DNA of 64,000 bases from Aquibium sp. ELW1220 (lineage in GTDB: Bacteria; Pseudomonadota; Alphaproteobacteria; Rhizobiales; Rhizobiaceae): contig NZ_JAOAOQ010000025.1 in the NCBI RefSeq assembly GCF_030398385.1, positions 23,553-87,552 on the forward strand, read 5' to 3'. The notes beneath the pieces are model-generated. The model had not been told where the DNA came from, searched no databases, and saw only the letters and a program-made list of their open reading frames with translations. The first letter of the stretch is position 1, and each line of letters opens with the position of its first letter. Both the position numbers and the translations under genes were made by a program. Below, piece after piece: positions 35,005 through 44,485 of this stretch.

Positions 35005-35964
35005 ATGATTCCATCCCGCGGCTATCACGAGCGCGTCCTGGTGACCGGCGGCGCGGGCTTTCTCGGCTCGCATCTCTGCGAGCGGCTGCTCCAGCGCGAC
35101 ACGGAGGTCGTCAGCGTCGACAATTACTTCACCGGCTCGCGGACGAATATCGGCCACCTCCTCGCCAACCCGCGTTTCGAGGCGCTGCGGCACGACATCA
35201 CTTTCCCGATCCATCTGGAAGTCGACCGGATCTTCAACCTCGCCTGTCCGGCATCGCCGGTGCACTACCAGCACGACCCCGTCCAGACGACGAAGACCTC
35301 GGTGCACGGGGCCATCAACGTGCTGGGGTTGGCCAAGCGGCTGCAGGCGCCGATCCTCCAGGCCTCGACCAGCGAGGTCTATGGCGATCCGACCGTGCAT
35401 CCCCAGACCGAGGACTACTGGGGCAACGTCAACCCGATCGGGCTGCGGGCCTGCTACGACGAGGGCAAGCGCTGCGCCGAGACCCTGTTCTTCGACTATC
35501 ATCGCCAGCATGCGGTTCCGATCAAGGTCGTACGCATCTTCAACACCTACGGACCGCGGATGCACCCCAATGACGGACGGGTGGTCTCGAATTTCATCAT
35601 GCAGGCGCTGCAGGGCGCGCCGCTGACGATCTATGGCGAGGGACAGCAGACGCGCTCGTTCTGCTATGTGGACGATCTCGTCGAGGGCATGATCCGCTTC
35701 ATGGACACCGGACCGGAACACACCGGACCGATCAACCTCGGCAATCCGGAAGAGATCACCATCCTGGAACTGGCCGAGAAGGTGCTGCGGCTGACGGGCT
35801 CGTCCTCGTCCATCGAGCGGCATCCGCTTCCGGCCGACGACCCGAGACAGCGCCGGCCCGACATCACACGGGCGAAGTCGGTCATCGGCTGGGAACCGAA
35901 GGTGTCCTTCGAGGACGGTCTGGAGAGAACCATCCACTCCTTCAAGTCGCGCTACTTTTCGTAG
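35005..35964 (+). CDS. UDP-glucuronate decarboxylase (UDP-xylose synthase)
   Basis: A 319-aa extended SDR that oxidises and decarboxylates UDP-glucuronate to UDP-xylose. The NAD site is GGAGFLGSH at about 15-23. The catalytic region has [10 protein letters not shown] and YDEGKR (the YxxxK form diagnostic of UXS), plus [15 protein letters not shown] (34991-34995) sets the ATG at 35005. It is 175 bp after rmlD. Its product may enter the same glycan as rhamnose. Confidence 0.93.
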   Translation: MIPSRGYHERVLVTGGAGFLGSHLCERLLQRDTEVVSVDNYFTGSRTNIGHLLANPRFEALRHDITFPIHLEVDRIFNLACPASPVHYQHDPVQTTKTSVHGAINVLGLAKRLQAPILQASTSEVYGDPTVHPQTEDYWGNVNPIGLRACYDEGKRCAETLFFDYHRQHAVPIKVVRIFNTYGPRMHPNDGRVVSNFIMQALQGAPLTIYGEGQQTRSFCYVDDLVEGMIRFMDTGPEHTGPINLGNPEEITILELAEKVLRLTGSSSSIERHPLPADDPRQRRPDITRAKSVIGWEPKVSFEDGLERTIHSFKSRYFS

Positions 35965-36007
35965 GGCGGCTGGTCGACGCGGCCACGAGGCGCGCGAACC
36001 GGTGCGG

Positions 36008-38320
36008 CTACTTCCTGATACCGAAATCCTCCGCATGGGTCGTCAGGTTGGGCGAGTAGTAAGGATCGGCCGCCAGCTGCGCCGGCCAGCGTTCCTTCAT
36101 CGCCGCGATCTCGCCGTCGAACCGCGCCTTCTTCTCCGGCGTGTCGTCGGCGCCGCGCGAGGGGCTTTCGTGATGGTAGAGCTCGGCAAACGGGGTCCAG
36201 ACGTTGTCGTAGCCCGCGGCCCCGACGCGCAGGCAGAAATCGACGTCGTTGAACGCGACCTTGAACTGGACCTCGTCGAGCCCTCCCACCTCGTCGTAGA
36301 CGGAACGGCGGACGAGAAGGCAGGCGCCCGTGACGGCCGACAGGTTCTGGAGCACCCTGGCGCGCGAGAAGTAGCCGTTCTCACCGCGGGGCAGATGCTT
36401 GTGCGAATGTCCGGCCACGCCGCCGATGCCGAGGATCACGCCGGCGTGCTGGATGGTGTCGTCGGGAAAATAGAGCTTCGCGCCGACGCATCCGACGCGG
36501 TCGAGCTGTGCCCACGAGACCATCTCGGCGAGCCATTCCGGCGTGATGACCTCGACGTCGTTGTTGATGAGACCGATGATTTCGCCGCGGGCATGCCGCA
36601 CCGCCGCGTTGTTGATGGCCGAATAGTTGAACGGGTGCGGATGGGGGATGACACGCACATTGTCGTGGAGCGCGATCTCCTCGAAGTAGGCGAAGGTCTC
36701 CTCCTGCTGCGAGTTGTTGTCCATGACAATGATCTCGAAGGTCCGGTAGGTGGTCCTTTCGAGGATCGACCCGACGGCAACCCGCAGGAGATCGACGCGG
36801 TCGCGCGTCGGAACGATCAGGCTGACGGGCGGCTCCGGCTGCCGGATCGCATGGCGGACGCGGTAGAACGGCAGGCCGGGGATGTCGAGTGCGCGCGCAT
36901 CCGGCGCCGTGCGCGCGAGATGTTCTTCGAGCGCGCGCAAGCCGTTTCCGTAGGCGTACCCCTTTTCCGAGCCCGCCAGCGCCGTCGATCCCGACACGGC
37001 CCGCCAGTGATACAGCACCTTCGGAACGTGCAGGATCTGGCGCGGCGCCGCCCGCTCGACGATCCGCAGGACGAGGTCGTAGTCCTGGCTACCTTCGAAG
37101 CCCGGCCGCCATCCGCCCACCGCGCGCACGAGATCGGCACGGCAGACGGTGAGGTGATTGAAATAGTTCATCGAACGCAGGAGTTCTGGCGAATGGTCCG
37201 GCTTGAAATGGGGATCGAAGCGCCGTCCCGCGTCGTCGATCTTGTCTTCGTCGCTGTAGACAAGCGCGGCATCGGGGTGCGCGGCGAGCGCGAGAGCGAC
37301 CTCCGCGAGCGCGTTCGGCGCCAGGACGTCGTCATGATCGAGCATGGCGACCCATTCGCCCGTCGCGAGCGCGAAGGCGGAATTCGTGGCATGGCAGATG
37401 TGGCCGTTCACGCTGCGGTGCACGACCTTGATGCGCCGGTCGCGCGCGGCCCAGCGGTCGAGTTGCGGTCGGACATGCGGGCTGCGCGACCCGTCATTGG
37501 CGATGCAGAGCTCCCAGTCCGGGTTGACCTGGTCCAGCACCGATCGGATCGCTTCATCCAGGAGCTTCGGCGGCGTGTCGCAGACCGGCATGACGATGCT
37601 GATGAGCGGCCGGGAAGGCAGCGCGGCAAGGCGCCGCGCCAGCCGCGAGCGATCCTGTTCGTCGACATAATCGAACTGCCCGATCCAGGCATCGTAGTCG
37701 CCGATCGCCCCCGGCTGCGGCCAGAAACGGCCGAGATCGATGAAATCCTTCGATCGCTTGAGGCGCGCGTAGTCCGTCCAGAGAGCCAGGAATGGCGCGG
37801 CGCGCCAGTGCGCGTGGCGCAACGCCGACAGAACCAGGCCGAAGAATCGCCGGTGGAGCCTGAGCCGGCAGACCCTTATCGACGTGCAGCGGGGCTCCGC
37901 GATTCCGCTTGCGGGATCGAAACGCAGCGAATCGAAGGGGAGTCGCGCCAGAAACCGCCCCTCATAGCGGTTGGACCTGCCGACCCGCGACAGTGCGGCG
38001 GATTGATACCTGGAAAAGGCGCCTGCCTGCGCGACATAGATGCGCGGGCAGGCCGGCACGTCGGGCTCCAGTTCGGCGACGATGCGATACCACCCCGACC
38101 GGAGCATCCGGAACGCAAATGCGACTTCACCGTCGTGGACGTCCGATACGATCCCTGAAGGATCGCTTTCCCGCGCATGCGCGGAGACATGCCCAGGCGA
38201 GAGGTCGAGCTCGAGACCGCAGATGCGACGCCTGAGACGATCGAAAAGCGTTCCTGCGCCGATCGGCGGCGACGGCTTTCCGCTTTCGTCACCGGCGACC
38301 GTCGCGTCGACTTTCGTCAC
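36008..38320 (-). CDS. Tandem GT2 glycosyltransferase
   Basis: A 770-aa protein with an unassigned N-terminal ~190 residues and two GT-A (GT2) domains. Domain one (about 235-440) has ISIVMPVCDT, LDHDDVL and YSDEDKID. Domain two (about 515-735) has SLIVPTRDR, NNDVEVI and a FNDVDFCLRVG acceptor-side motif. The GTG start at 38320 has GGAG six bases upstream. It is opposite in direction to its neighbours. Such tandem GT2 enzymes usually build repeat-unit or O-antigen chains; the sugar is unknown. Confidence 0.88.
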   Translation of the reverse strand: MTKVDATVAGDESGKPSPPIGAGTLFDRLRRRICGLELDLSPGHVSAHARESDPSGIVSDVHDGEVAFAFRMLRSGWYRIVAELEPDVPACPRIYVAQAGAFSRYQSAALSRVGRSNRYEGRFLARLPFDSLRFDPASGIAEPRCTSIRVCRLRLHRRFFGLVLSALRHAHWRAAPFLALWTDYARLKRSKDFIDLGRFWPQPGAIGDYDAWIGQFDYVDEQDRSRLARRLAALPSRPLISIVMPVCDTPPKLLDEAIRSVLDQVNPDWELCIANDGSRSPHVRPQLDRWAARDRRIKVVHRSVNGHICHATNSAFALATGEWVAMLDHDDVLAPNALAEVALALAAHPDAALVYSDEDKIDDAGRRFDPHFKPDHSPELLRSMNYFNHLTVCRADLVRAVGGWRPGFEGSQDYDLVLRIVERAAPRQILHVPKVLYHWRAVSGSTALAGSEKGYAYGNGLRALEEHLARTAPDARALDIPGLPFYRVRHAIRQPEPPVSLIVPTRDRVDLLRVAVGSILERTTYRTFEIIVMDNNSQQEETFAYFEEIALHDNVRVIPHPHPFNYSAINNAAVRHARGEIIGLINNDVEVITPEWLAEMVSWAQLDRVGCVGAKLYFPDDTIQHAGVILGIGGVAGHSHKHLPRGENGYFSRARVLQNLSAVTGACLLVRRSVYDEVGGLDEVQFKVAFNDVDFCLRVGAAGYDNVWTPFAELYHHESPSRGADDTPEKKARFDGEIAAMKERWPAQLAADPYYSPNLTTHAEDFGIRK

Positions 38321-38731
38321 GGCCGGCTCCGGGTCGGCAACGCCGACGCGTGACCCTGCGTCCGTTCCGCGCGGTCTGTCACAGCCGGCTTACGCCTGCG
38401 AAACGGCGACAGCATCTTCAAGGCGCCGCGTCCACGGCCGCGCATTCCACAAAGGGTGATGTATTGCGCCACGGCAGGCTGGTCCCGCGCCGCCGGCAGT
38501 TGTGCGGCACACTGTGCGCCCACTAACCAGAAGCCGAGCGCACCACAAGCGAAAACGTGGTGCATGACGCCGCCGGATGCGCAGGAAGGGAGGTGCGTCA
38601 GTGCCAACCGTGGCGATCAATTCGCACGCCGACCCCAACGGCACCCGTTGCCTTCCGGTCCCCGATTTGCGAAGGGCAAAGGATCGCAATCCGTTCGACC
38701 GCCAACCGCGCAACCTGGAGATGAACGGGAC
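38321..38731. other. Intergenic region between GT and ABC exporter
   Basis: I see no supported gene or strong hairpin in these 411 bp. The ABC exporter frame stays open back to 38456 but without transporter-like sequence. Divergent promoters for both flanking genes are expected here. Confidence 0.4.
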
Positions 38732-40567
38732 ATGGCATCTTGGCTCGCTTCGGCGACGAGACCGTTGATGGATCTCCTTCAACGTCTCTTCAAGATCGAG
38801 AACGGCCTGCTGGTCCGGCTGTTCCAGGACAGTTTCCGCAAGCAGTTCAAATGGTATGCGCTGGCCATGGTGGGCATGGTGGTGACGGCCGGCATGACGG
38901 CCTCGACAGCCTACATCATGCGCGAGATCGTCAACGGCGTCGTCGTCGATCGCGACGTCCTGAAGACAATGGGGGTCGCCGGCGCCGTCGCACTCATCTT
39001 CGTCGTCAAGGGGGCCAGCACCTACCTGCAGACGGTGTTTCTCAGCCGGGCCGGCAACCGGATCATCGCGGACAATCAACGCGAAGTGTTCGACCGCATC
39101 ATCCGCAGCGACCTGACCTTCATCCAGAGCAGGGCGACGTCGGACCTGCTGCTGCGTGTCACGCATGCGGCGCAGGCCGCGCGCAGCGTCATCGACACCA
39201 TCGTCCTGTCCTTCGTCCGCGACAGCCTCACGATCGTCGGCCTGGTGATCGTGATGATCATCCAGCAGCCGCTCCTGTCGACGGTCGCGCTGGTCCTCGG
39301 GCCGCTCGCGCTGGTCGGAACGCGCCTGCTGATCTCCAGGGTGCGAAAGATCATGGAGATGGAGATGGCGTCGCTCGGCGAGATCATCCGCGTCGTGCAG
39401 GAGGCCACGACCGGGTTCAGGATCGTGAAGTCCTACGGGCTGGAACCGGTGCTGACGCGCGACATGGACAGGTCGATCACCGCGGTCGAGAAAAGAGCCA
39501 ACGCGATCACCCGCATCGAGGCTGCCACCTCGCCCATGATGGAGACGCTGGCGGGAATCGCGATCGCGGGCGCCATCGCCTTGAGCGCGATCGCGGTGAT
39601 CCAGAACGGCAACACGCCGGGCGAACTGGTTTCCTTCATGACGGCGCTGCTCCTGACCTACGAGCCTGCCAAGCGGCTGGCCCGCATGCGCGTGCAGATC
39701 GAAGCCAACATGGTCGGCGTCAGGATGCTGTTCGAAATCCTCGATCATCCGATCGAGCTGAAGGAGGCGCCGGATGCGGTGGACCTGCCGGCGGGTCCGG
39801 GCTTCATCCGGCTGGAGAAGGTCGGGTTCGCCTATCGCGGCGGCCCCGCGATCCTGAAGGACCTGGACATCAGCTTCGAACCCGGCAAGGTCACCGCACT
39901 GGTCGGGCCGTCCGGCGCCGGGAAGTCGACGATCATCAATCTGGTCATGCGGCTCTACGACCCGGACAGCGGCCGCCTGACCGTCGACGGACACGACATC
40001 GCCAAGGTGACGTTCAAGTCGCTGCGGCGGCGCATCTCCTATGTCGGCCAGGATCCGTTTCTCTTCGCCGGGACCATCCGCCACAACATCGCGCTCGGCG
40101 ACGAGGCGGCGAGCGAGGAGCAGATCGTGGAGGCCGCAAAGGCGGCGAGCGCGCACGGCTTCATCATGTCGCTGCCCAACGGCTACGATACCGACGTCGG
40201 CGAGAACGGGCGCAACCTTTCGGGCGGACAGAAGCAGCGCATCACGGTCGCCCGCGCCTTCCTGCGCAACAGCGAGATCCTGATCCTCGACGAGGCGACG
40301 AGCTCGCTGGACTCCGAATCGGAGGCCGGCATCCGCACGGCAATCGAACAGCTGGCACATGGCCGCACGACGATCACCATCGCCCACCGCCTGTCGACGG
40401 TCGCACGGGCGGACCACATCGTCGTCATCGAGAACGGCAGGGTCGTCGAGCAGGGCCCTCCCTCCGAACTGCTGCGGACCGACGGCGCCTATCGCCGCCT
40501 CTACACCTACCAGCTCCTTCCCGATGCGGGGCCGGTGGCGAACCTGACCGGCGTGGCCGGGACGTGA
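38732..40567 (+). CDS. ABC exporter, fused permease-ATPase (MsbA type)
   Basis: A 611-aa half-transporter. Six transmembrane helices fill about residues 35-320. The nucleotide-binding domain (about 370-590) has Walker A GPSGAGKST, Q-loop YVGQDPF, signature NLSGGQKQR, Walker B ILILDEATSSLD and the switch His in IAHRLST. Start ATG 38732 has GGAG upstream. Its position among glycosyltransferases suggests export or flipping of a lipid-linked glycan, as in MsbA/PglK-like proteins (inference). Confidence 0.9.
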   Translation: MASWLASATRPLMDLLQRLFKIENGLLVRLFQDSFRKQFKWYALAMVGMVVTAGMTASTAYIMREIVNGVVVDRDVLKTMGVAGAVALIFVVKGASTYLQTVFLSRAGNRIIADNQREVFDRIIRSDLTFIQSRATSDLLLRVTHAAQAARSVIDTIVLSFVRDSLTIVGLVIVMIIQQPLLSTVALVLGPLALVGTRLLISRVRKIMEMEMASLGEIIRVVQEATTGFRIVKSYGLEPVLTRDMDRSITAVEKRANAITRIEAATSPMMETLAGIAIAGAIALSAIAVIQNGNTPGELVSFMTALLLTYEPAKRLARMRVQIEANMVGVRMLFEILDHPIELKEAPDAVDLPAGPGFIRLEKVGFAYRGGPAILKDLDISFEPGKVTALVGPSGAGKSTIINLVMRLYDPDSGRLTVDGHDIAKVTFKSLRRRISYVGQDPFLFAGTIRHNIALGDEAASEEQIVEAAKAASAHGFIMSLPNGYDTDVGENGRNLSGGQKQRITVARAFLRNSEILILDEATSSLDSESEAGIRTAIEQLAHGRTTITIAHRLSTVARADHIVVIENGRVVEQGPPSELLRTDGAYRRLYTYQLLPDAGPVANLTGVAGT

Positions 40568-40655
40568 GCGATGCGGCGGCGCATCGAGGCATCGGGCTTT
40601 GCGCCATGAGCCGGCGGCGCTTCGGCGCGGGACGGGCGTTCCGGAGCGGACCGCG

Positions 40656-41543
40656 ATGACGCCCAGCGGCTCCGCCGTCGCGGATCGGATATCGATCGTC
40701 TGCGTCACGCATGAAAGCGGCGCGGTGGTCGGCGATCTCCTGGCAAGCGTCGCCGGGCGCTGCGCGGTCGTCATCGTCGACAATGCAGGATCGGACGTCG
40801 AGCTGATTGCGAAACTCGCCGCTCAGTCCGGCGCGAGGTTCATCGCCAACGGTCGCAACATCGGCTTCGGTGCGGCCTGCAACCTGGGCAGCGCCGCGAC
40901 CTCGACAGAATTCGTCTTCTTCGTGAACCCCGACGCGCGGCTGCTGGAGGGCGCACTCGACGACATGCTCGTCGCCTTCGACCGCCATCCCGCCTGCGTG
41001 GCGGCGAGCCCGCGCCTCGTCGACCGCGAGGGACGCTCGGTGTTCAAGGGGCGCAGCGTGCTTCTGCCGCGGTCGCAGTGGATGGCGGAGCCCGTCCGCG
41101 ACGACGTCGTGCCGGTGCTCAGCGGTGCGGCGCTCTGCGTCCGGCGCGAGGCCTTCGAGGCGTCCGGCGGCTTCGACGAGCGGATCTTCCTCTACCACGA
41201 GGACGACGACCTCAGCATCCGGCTGCGCGAGGGCGGAGCGGAACTGAGATATGTCCGCGATGCGGTCGTCGTGCATGCGGGCGGGCGCGGATCGAGCCGT
41301 TCGGTCTCGATCGCCAGGCGCAAGGGATGGTGGATGGGCCGATCGAGGATCTATGCCGCGCGCAAGCACGGTGTGCCCTTCGCTGTGCCCGAGGCCTTGG
41401 CCTCGGCGGCCATCCAGTGCCTGAACCCCGAACTCATCTGGTCGCCGCTGAAGCGCGGCAAGCAATGGGCCTTCCTGCGCGGCGTGATCGAGGAGGCGTG
41501 GGCCGGGGCGGGCGCTGCGCGAGGCGGGCGCGTGGCCGCATGA
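40656..41543 (+). CDS. GT2 glycosyltransferase, rhamnosyltransferase-like
   Basis: A 295-aa GT-A enzyme. ISIVCVTHES opens the fold, NIGFGAACNLG and VNPDARL give the donor-site motifs, and FDERIFLYHEDDDLSIRLRE is the ED-type acceptor region common in RfbN/WbbL-like rhamnosyltransferases. With rmlC/rmlD nearby, rhamnose transfer is likely. GGAG is nine bases before the ATG. The stop overlaps the next start (ATGA). Confidence 0.87.
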   Translation: MTPSGSAVADRISIVCVTHESGAVVGDLLASVAGRCAVVIVDNAGSDVELIAKLAAQSGARFIANGRNIGFGAACNLGSAATSTEFVFFVNPDARLLEGALDDMLVAFDRHPACVAASPRLVDREGRSVFKGRSVLLPRSQWMAEPVRDDVVPVLSGAALCVRREAFEASGGFDERIFLYHEDDDLSIRLREGGAELRYVRDAVVVHAGGRGSSRSVSIARRKGWWMGRSRIYAARKHGVPFAVPEALASAAIQCLNPELIWSPLKRGKQWAFLRGVIEEAWAGAGAARGGRVAA

Positions 41544-42736
41544 GCCTCGACGGGCGCAAACTGAAGCGCGAGATTGGCCGGGTGCTGCGCCAGATCGCGG
41601 GTTTCTCGGCCATGGCGGGCGAATATCTCCTGGCCACGCGCCGGCACGACAGGACGCTGCGGCCGGCGCAGGTCCGAACCATCGGGTGCGTGCCGCGAAC
41701 GGACAAGGCGGCGATCTACGTGGTGTTTCCGCGCCATGGCGTGCAGGCCAGCCATGCCGAAAGCCTGCGCTACATCGCCTCGCGCGGCTACTCCCCCGTG
41801 ACGGTGAGCAATCTTGCGCTCGACCCGGCCGACCGCGCGGCGCTCGCACGGCAAAGTTCGCTCCTCATCGAGCGGGCCAACTTCGGCTATGATTTCGGCG
41901 CCTATCGCGAGGGCGTGCTATCGCTCGAAGAGGAACTGCCGACGCTGCGGCGCCTGGTGCTTCTCAACGATTCCTGCTGGTTCCCGCTTCCCGGATCCCG
42001 CGACTGGCTGACGCTGGCCGAGGGGAGCGGGCTCGACTACGTGGGCGCGGCAAGCAACTACGCGATCGACCCGCCCGACGTCGCGCGGTTCGAGAGCCTC
42101 GAATGGCGCCAGGACAGGACGAGGCGCAGCTTCCACTACTGCTCCTTCGCGCTATCGATGTCGGCCGCGCTGATTTCGGATCCCGATTTCCTCCGGTTCT
42201 GGCGCGGCTTCCACCTCTCGGACGTCAAGTCGCGGACGGTGCGCCGCGGCGAGATCGGGCTGACGCAATGGGCGATCCGGCGCGGCCACCGGCACGGCAG
42301 CGTGTTCGAGATCGACGGCATCGACGGCGACCTCGCCCGGCTCGACCACGCCGCGCTGCGCCACCACGCCGGCCGGATCATCATTCCCGAACACTCCGTG
42401 CTCCGCGACACGATCGCAGCGTTTCTCGCCGACGACGCAGCAGGCGCGGTGCCTCGGCGGACGCTGGAGAAGCTGTTTCTCATGGCCGTCGCACGGCAGG
42501 GAATGGCCTACACCATTCCCGCCTATCTCCACGAGACGGCCGGCTATCCCTTCCTCAAGAAGTCGCCGGTCTGGCTCGATCCCGTCGCGCGGCAGAAGAC
42601 GATCCGGTTCGTCGAAGGATTCGGCGCGGACGGTGCCGGCATGGTGGCGGAGATCGAGGCGATTGCCCGGGATCGCGGGCTCCGCGACGTCGGATCGTCC
42701 GCCGAGCCGCAGCGGCCGGCGGGCCGTACCACCTAG
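41540..42736 (+). CDS. RgpF-like rhamnan synthesis protein
   Basis: A 398-aa protein of the rhamnan-synthesis F family. Marks are AIYVVFPRHG near residue 55, the ERANFGYDFGAYREG motif, LLNDSCWFPLP and a C-terminal KKSPVWL. It starts at the ATG overlapping the GT2 stop, so both are made together. It converges on, and overlaps by four bases, the sulfotransferase gene. The family acts in rhamnose-rich polysaccharide assembly; the exact reaction is unclear. Confidence 0.87.
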   Translation: MSLDGRKLKREIGRVLRQIAGFSAMAGEYLLATRRHDRTLRPAQVRTIGCVPRTDKAAIYVVFPRHGVQASHAESLRYIASRGYSPVTVSNLALDPADRAALARQSSLLIERANFGYDFGAYREGVLSLEEELPTLRRLVLLNDSCWFPLPGSRDWLTLAEGSGLDYVGAASNYAIDPPDVARFESLEWRQDRTRRSFHYCSFALSMSAALISDPDFLRFWRGFHLSDVKSRTVRRGEIGLTQWAIRRGHRHGSVFEIDGIDGDLARLDHAALRHHAGRIIIPEHSVLRDTIAAFLADDAAGAVPRRTLEKLFLMAVARQGMAYTIPAYLHETAGYPFLKKSPVWLDPVARQKTIRFVEGFGADGAGMVAEIEAIARDRGLRDVGSSAEPQRPAGRTT

Positions 42737-43875
42737 CCGGCGCGATAGCTCCTTCCCTCGTAGCGGCCATGGATCAGATAGTGCTCGGACGGGTCTGCAT
42801 TGGCCGCCGCCACATCCGGGTTGCGCAGCAGATACTCGTCCGGATCGAAATCCGCAGGCAGTTCGGTCCTGCGCGGCCCGGCGCCGGGCGGGCGGTCCTC
42901 GATACCCTCGATCAGGGTCCGCACCGTCTGCATGAACGTCGCCATGTCGTGGGTGGAAAAGCCGTCATCCTCCGTCGCTGCACCACCACGAGGCGTATCG
43001 CGCACTGCGTGCTCTTTCGGCAGGAAGCCGTTGATCCGGGAAATGAGCTCTCCGTGTGCGCCGAGCAGGAGCCCGTCGACGTCTTCGTAGACGGGATCCG
43101 GCCGCGCATCGGCTTCCGAGCGGAAGCGGTCGATCAGCAGAGCCGCGAGCCGCGAGGAACGCGTATGCCGTGCCGTCATCACCACCTGCCTGGCCTGGCT
43201 GTAGGACAGCGACGGATTGTCGAGGCGATCGGGCCCGGCCTGAAGGTCGGGCGCGGCCGGATCGGCTCCGATCGCCTGCAGAAACACTTCGACCAGATTC
43301 CGCCTGTGGCGGTCGTAGTTCAGAAGCCGGCATTCGAGACTGCCGTCGAGGAACATGCGGAGGCGGTGCATCGCGCTGCCGCCGAGCCGAAGATCGGCTT
43401 CGACCCGCGCCCGAAAGTCGCGCGTCTCGCCATTGGCCTTCACGTTCTGCTTCCAGGCGGACATGTACCAGTCGTAGACGTCGCGGACGAAGGCGACGAT
43501 CAGGACGTCGTGACGCGCCGACAGCGCCTCGAGCGCGCGCATCCTCTCGGCCGTGATCCAGCTACCGATGAACTCGCCGGACAGGAGGACGGTCTTCGTG
43601 CCGCTGATCGAAATGGCTTCCTCGACGGTGGACTCCAGATAGGTACCGATACGGTCGTCGCGGCTGCCAAGGAAGCGGTCGATGGCCGCACGCCGCTGGA
43701 TGACGTGGATCAGATTGCCTGAGCAGGCGGCGAGGCCGAGCGGAGAGACAGTCTCGGGAAACGGGTAGGAGATGCCCTGCGCGGCCAGTGCCCCGACATT
43801 GCCCGACAGGAAAGCCTGGATCGCCGAGGAGCCGGTCTTGGCCAGGCCGACATGGATGATGATCCTCTTGCGCAT
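42733..43875 (-). CDS. Sulfotransferase-like protein with C-terminal NPDV module
   Basis: A 380-aa P-loop protein. HVGLAKTGSSAIQAFL at 8-23 is a 5'-phosphosulfate-binding loop, and VAFVRDVYDWYMSAW near 130 fits the 3'-phosphate region. The last ~35 residues carry a YLLRNPDVAAA...HYLIHGRYEGR module also found at the ends of various glycan enzymes. A polysaccharide sulfotransferase is the best guess. It runs against the adjacent operon. Confidence 0.75.
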   Translation of the reverse strand: MRKRIIIHVGLAKTGSSAIQAFLSGNVGALAAQGISYPFPETVSPLGLAACSGNLIHVIQRRAAIDRFLGSRDDRIGTYLESTVEEAISISGTKTVLLSGEFIGSWITAERMRALEALSARHDVLIVAFVRDVYDWYMSAWKQNVKANGETRDFRARVEADLRLGGSAMHRLRMFLDGSLECRLLNYDRHRRNLVEVFLQAIGADPAAPDLQAGPDRLDNPSLSYSQARQVVMTARHTRSSRLAALLIDRFRSEADARPDPVYEDVDGLLLGAHGELISRINGFLPKEHAVRDTPRGGAATEDDGFSTHDMATFMQTVRTLIEGIEDRPPGAGPRRTELPADFDPDEYLLRNPDVAAANADPSEHYLIHGRYEGRSYRAG

Positions 43876-44011
43876 GGCCCTTCGGTCGCTTCCTCAGGGC
43901 CTTCCGCGACCGGATCGCCCGACGTCTCGTCTGCCGGCATCCACCGCCCCCGGGCGCCGGCCAGGACGACGTCAAGCCCCGCCGCACCAGGCGCGACCTG
44001 CCCCGAAACGA

Positions 44012-44039
44012 CGAAAGCCGCGGTGAACCGCGGCTTTCG
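44012..44039 (-). terminator. Terminator after tRNA-Gly
   Basis: CGAAAGCCGCGG and CCGCGGCTTTCG pair perfectly (12 bp) over TGAA. It lies 15 bp beyond the tRNA 3' end, in the minus-strand direction, and is followed there by TCGTTTCG. Confidence 0.8.
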
Positions 44040-44053
44040 TCGTGACGAGAAAC

Positions 44054-44128
44054 TGGAGCGGGCGAAGGGATTCGAACCCTCGACCCCAACCTTGGCAAGG
44101 TTGTGCTCTACCCCTGAGCTACACCCGC
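44054..44128 (-). tRNA. tRNA-Gly (anticodon GCC), CCA encoded
   Basis: A 75-nt cloverleaf. The acceptor arms GCGGGTG and CGCCCGC form the stem with one G-U type pair. The anticodon loop TTGCCAA gives GCC for glycine, and the T loop GTTCGAATC is canonical. The 3' CCA is encoded at 44054-44056. The flanks show no duplicated 3' segment, so it gives no sign of being an integration site. Confidence 0.97.
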
Positions 44129-44439
44129 TCGCGCGGCTCGTCGCCGCAAGTGACGGCTATATGGCCGAACTGTTCGGGGATTGCAACAGGGAAAAACAGC
44201 TGCTCATCGGGTTGCCTTCGCATTTTTTCGGCAGGCGCCGATGACCCACGGGAAGGTGCGTTTCGAACAGCACACGGCACTTCGCAATCCGGCTCATGGC
44301 GAAAGCGACAGGTCTTGCGGAAGGATCGGTGCCTGCGGCATTCGCGAGCCTTCGGGCGGACATTCGCAGCGACACGATCGTGGTGGCGCCATCCGAAGCG
44401 CCTTCGGGATCAGGACCGCACGCGGCGCCCCACGGGGGC
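44129..44439. other. Intergenic region upstream of tRNA-Gly
   Basis: No gene is supported in these 311 bp. The stretch just right of the tRNA (44130-44230) is relatively AT-rich and should contain the tRNA promoter. Confidence 0.4.
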
Positions 44440-44479
44440 GACCTGCAGGCGGCGGACCGGGATCCGCCGCCTGCAGGTC
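44440..44479 (-). terminator. Strong terminator-like hairpin after the ALDH gene
   Basis: Seventeen-base perfect arms (44440-44456 and 44463-44479) surround a six-base loop; the core is CCTGCAGGCGGCGGA. It starts seven bases after the ALDH stop on the minus strand and closes the liv-ALDH operon. No T-run follows. Confidence 0.75.
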
Positions 44480-44485
44480 CGCCGC

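Noticed and set aside
42103..43722. 539-codon plus-strand frame
   Set aside because: Its first part overlaps the RgpF-like gene and the rest is antisense to the sulfotransferase; no recognisable domain and shadow-type composition.
44054..44128. tRNA-Gly as a genomic-island attachment site
   Set aside because: No duplicated tRNA 3' end and no integrase are visible in the window.
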